A stretch of 64,000 nt of DNA from Elgaria multicarinata webbii (lineage: Eukaryota > Chordata > Lepidosauria > Squamata > Anguidae). The notes under the pieces were generated by a model, which saw only the letters and a list, made by a program, of their open reading frames with translations, had not been told where the DNA came from and did no database searches. The first letter of the stretch is position 1. Every line of letters starts with the position of its first letter. The translations under genes and the position numbers were made by a program. Positions 63,825 to 64,000 of this stretch are shown piece by piece. The stretch lies in NCBI RefSeq assembly GCF_023053635.1, contig NC_086188.1, positions 694,501-758,500 of the forward strand. The letters run 5' to 3'.

Positions 63825-64000
63825 CTGGAAGGGAGGGGTAAAGCCCCCCCAGGAGAAACGTTACTCTGAGGCGGCCACCGGCCAGCTAAGGCTGCTTCCG
63901 TGGGGCAGAACAGCCATGATGCGACGCCACCTTGCTGGCTTTGCGCCGCGGGGGCTGTCCTCCCGCTTCAAGAGCCGGAGCGGCTGCCCGGGGCTGCCCC

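Overview
The window looks like a GC-rich piece of a squamate (lizard or snake) genome. It carries split vertebrate genes with GT-AG introns in the order P2RX7 - P2RX4 - (P2RX4-like remnant) - CAMKK2 - ANAPC5, the same neighbourhood known from human chromosome 12q24. The introns are full of CR1-type LINE pieces, tRNA-derived SINEs, small palindromic elements with the ACTACAACTCCCA core and (AAATA)n-tailed repeat ends, a mix typical of squamates. The species assignment is inference.

Region 1-8019 (+): the 3' half of P2RX7 (exons 8-13), running from the last ectodomain cysteines through TM2 to the complete cytoplasmic ballast domain and stop. Exons 1-7 lie off the left edge. Region 8020-11100 is 3' UTR and intergenic DNA with SINE and CR1 pieces. 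Region 11100-22800 (+): a complete, intact P2RX4 of twelve exons (404 residues), with a CpG-rich promoter and a poly(A) signal near 22790. Region 23751-25917 (+): a shrunken tandem copy of P2RX4 that keeps an open exon 1, an exon 4 with a damaged donor, a scrap of exon 10 and an exon-12-like terminal exon. This is the least ordinary thing in the window.

Region 28192-58040 (-): complete CAMKK2. Fifteen coding exons encode 560 residues. A non-coding first exon sits in a CpG island at 57.1-58.2 kb, separated by an 11.4-kb intron. Region 58.3-62.5 kb is intergenic with old repeats. Region 62532-63824 (-): the last two coding exons of ANAPC5; the rest lies off the right edge.

Functionally, P2RX4 and P2RX7 are sister ATP-gated cation channels that raise cytosolic calcium. 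CAMKK2 is a calcium/calmodulin-activated kinase upstream of AMPK and CaMKI/IV. ANAPC5 is an unrelated scaffold subunit of the APC/C ubiquitin ligase. P2RX4 and CAMKK2 are convergently arranged, with the P2RX4 remnant between their 3' ends. I saw no tRNA or rRNA gene, CRISPR array or viral copy. The many other long open frames are chance frames in GC-rich or repetitive DNA.
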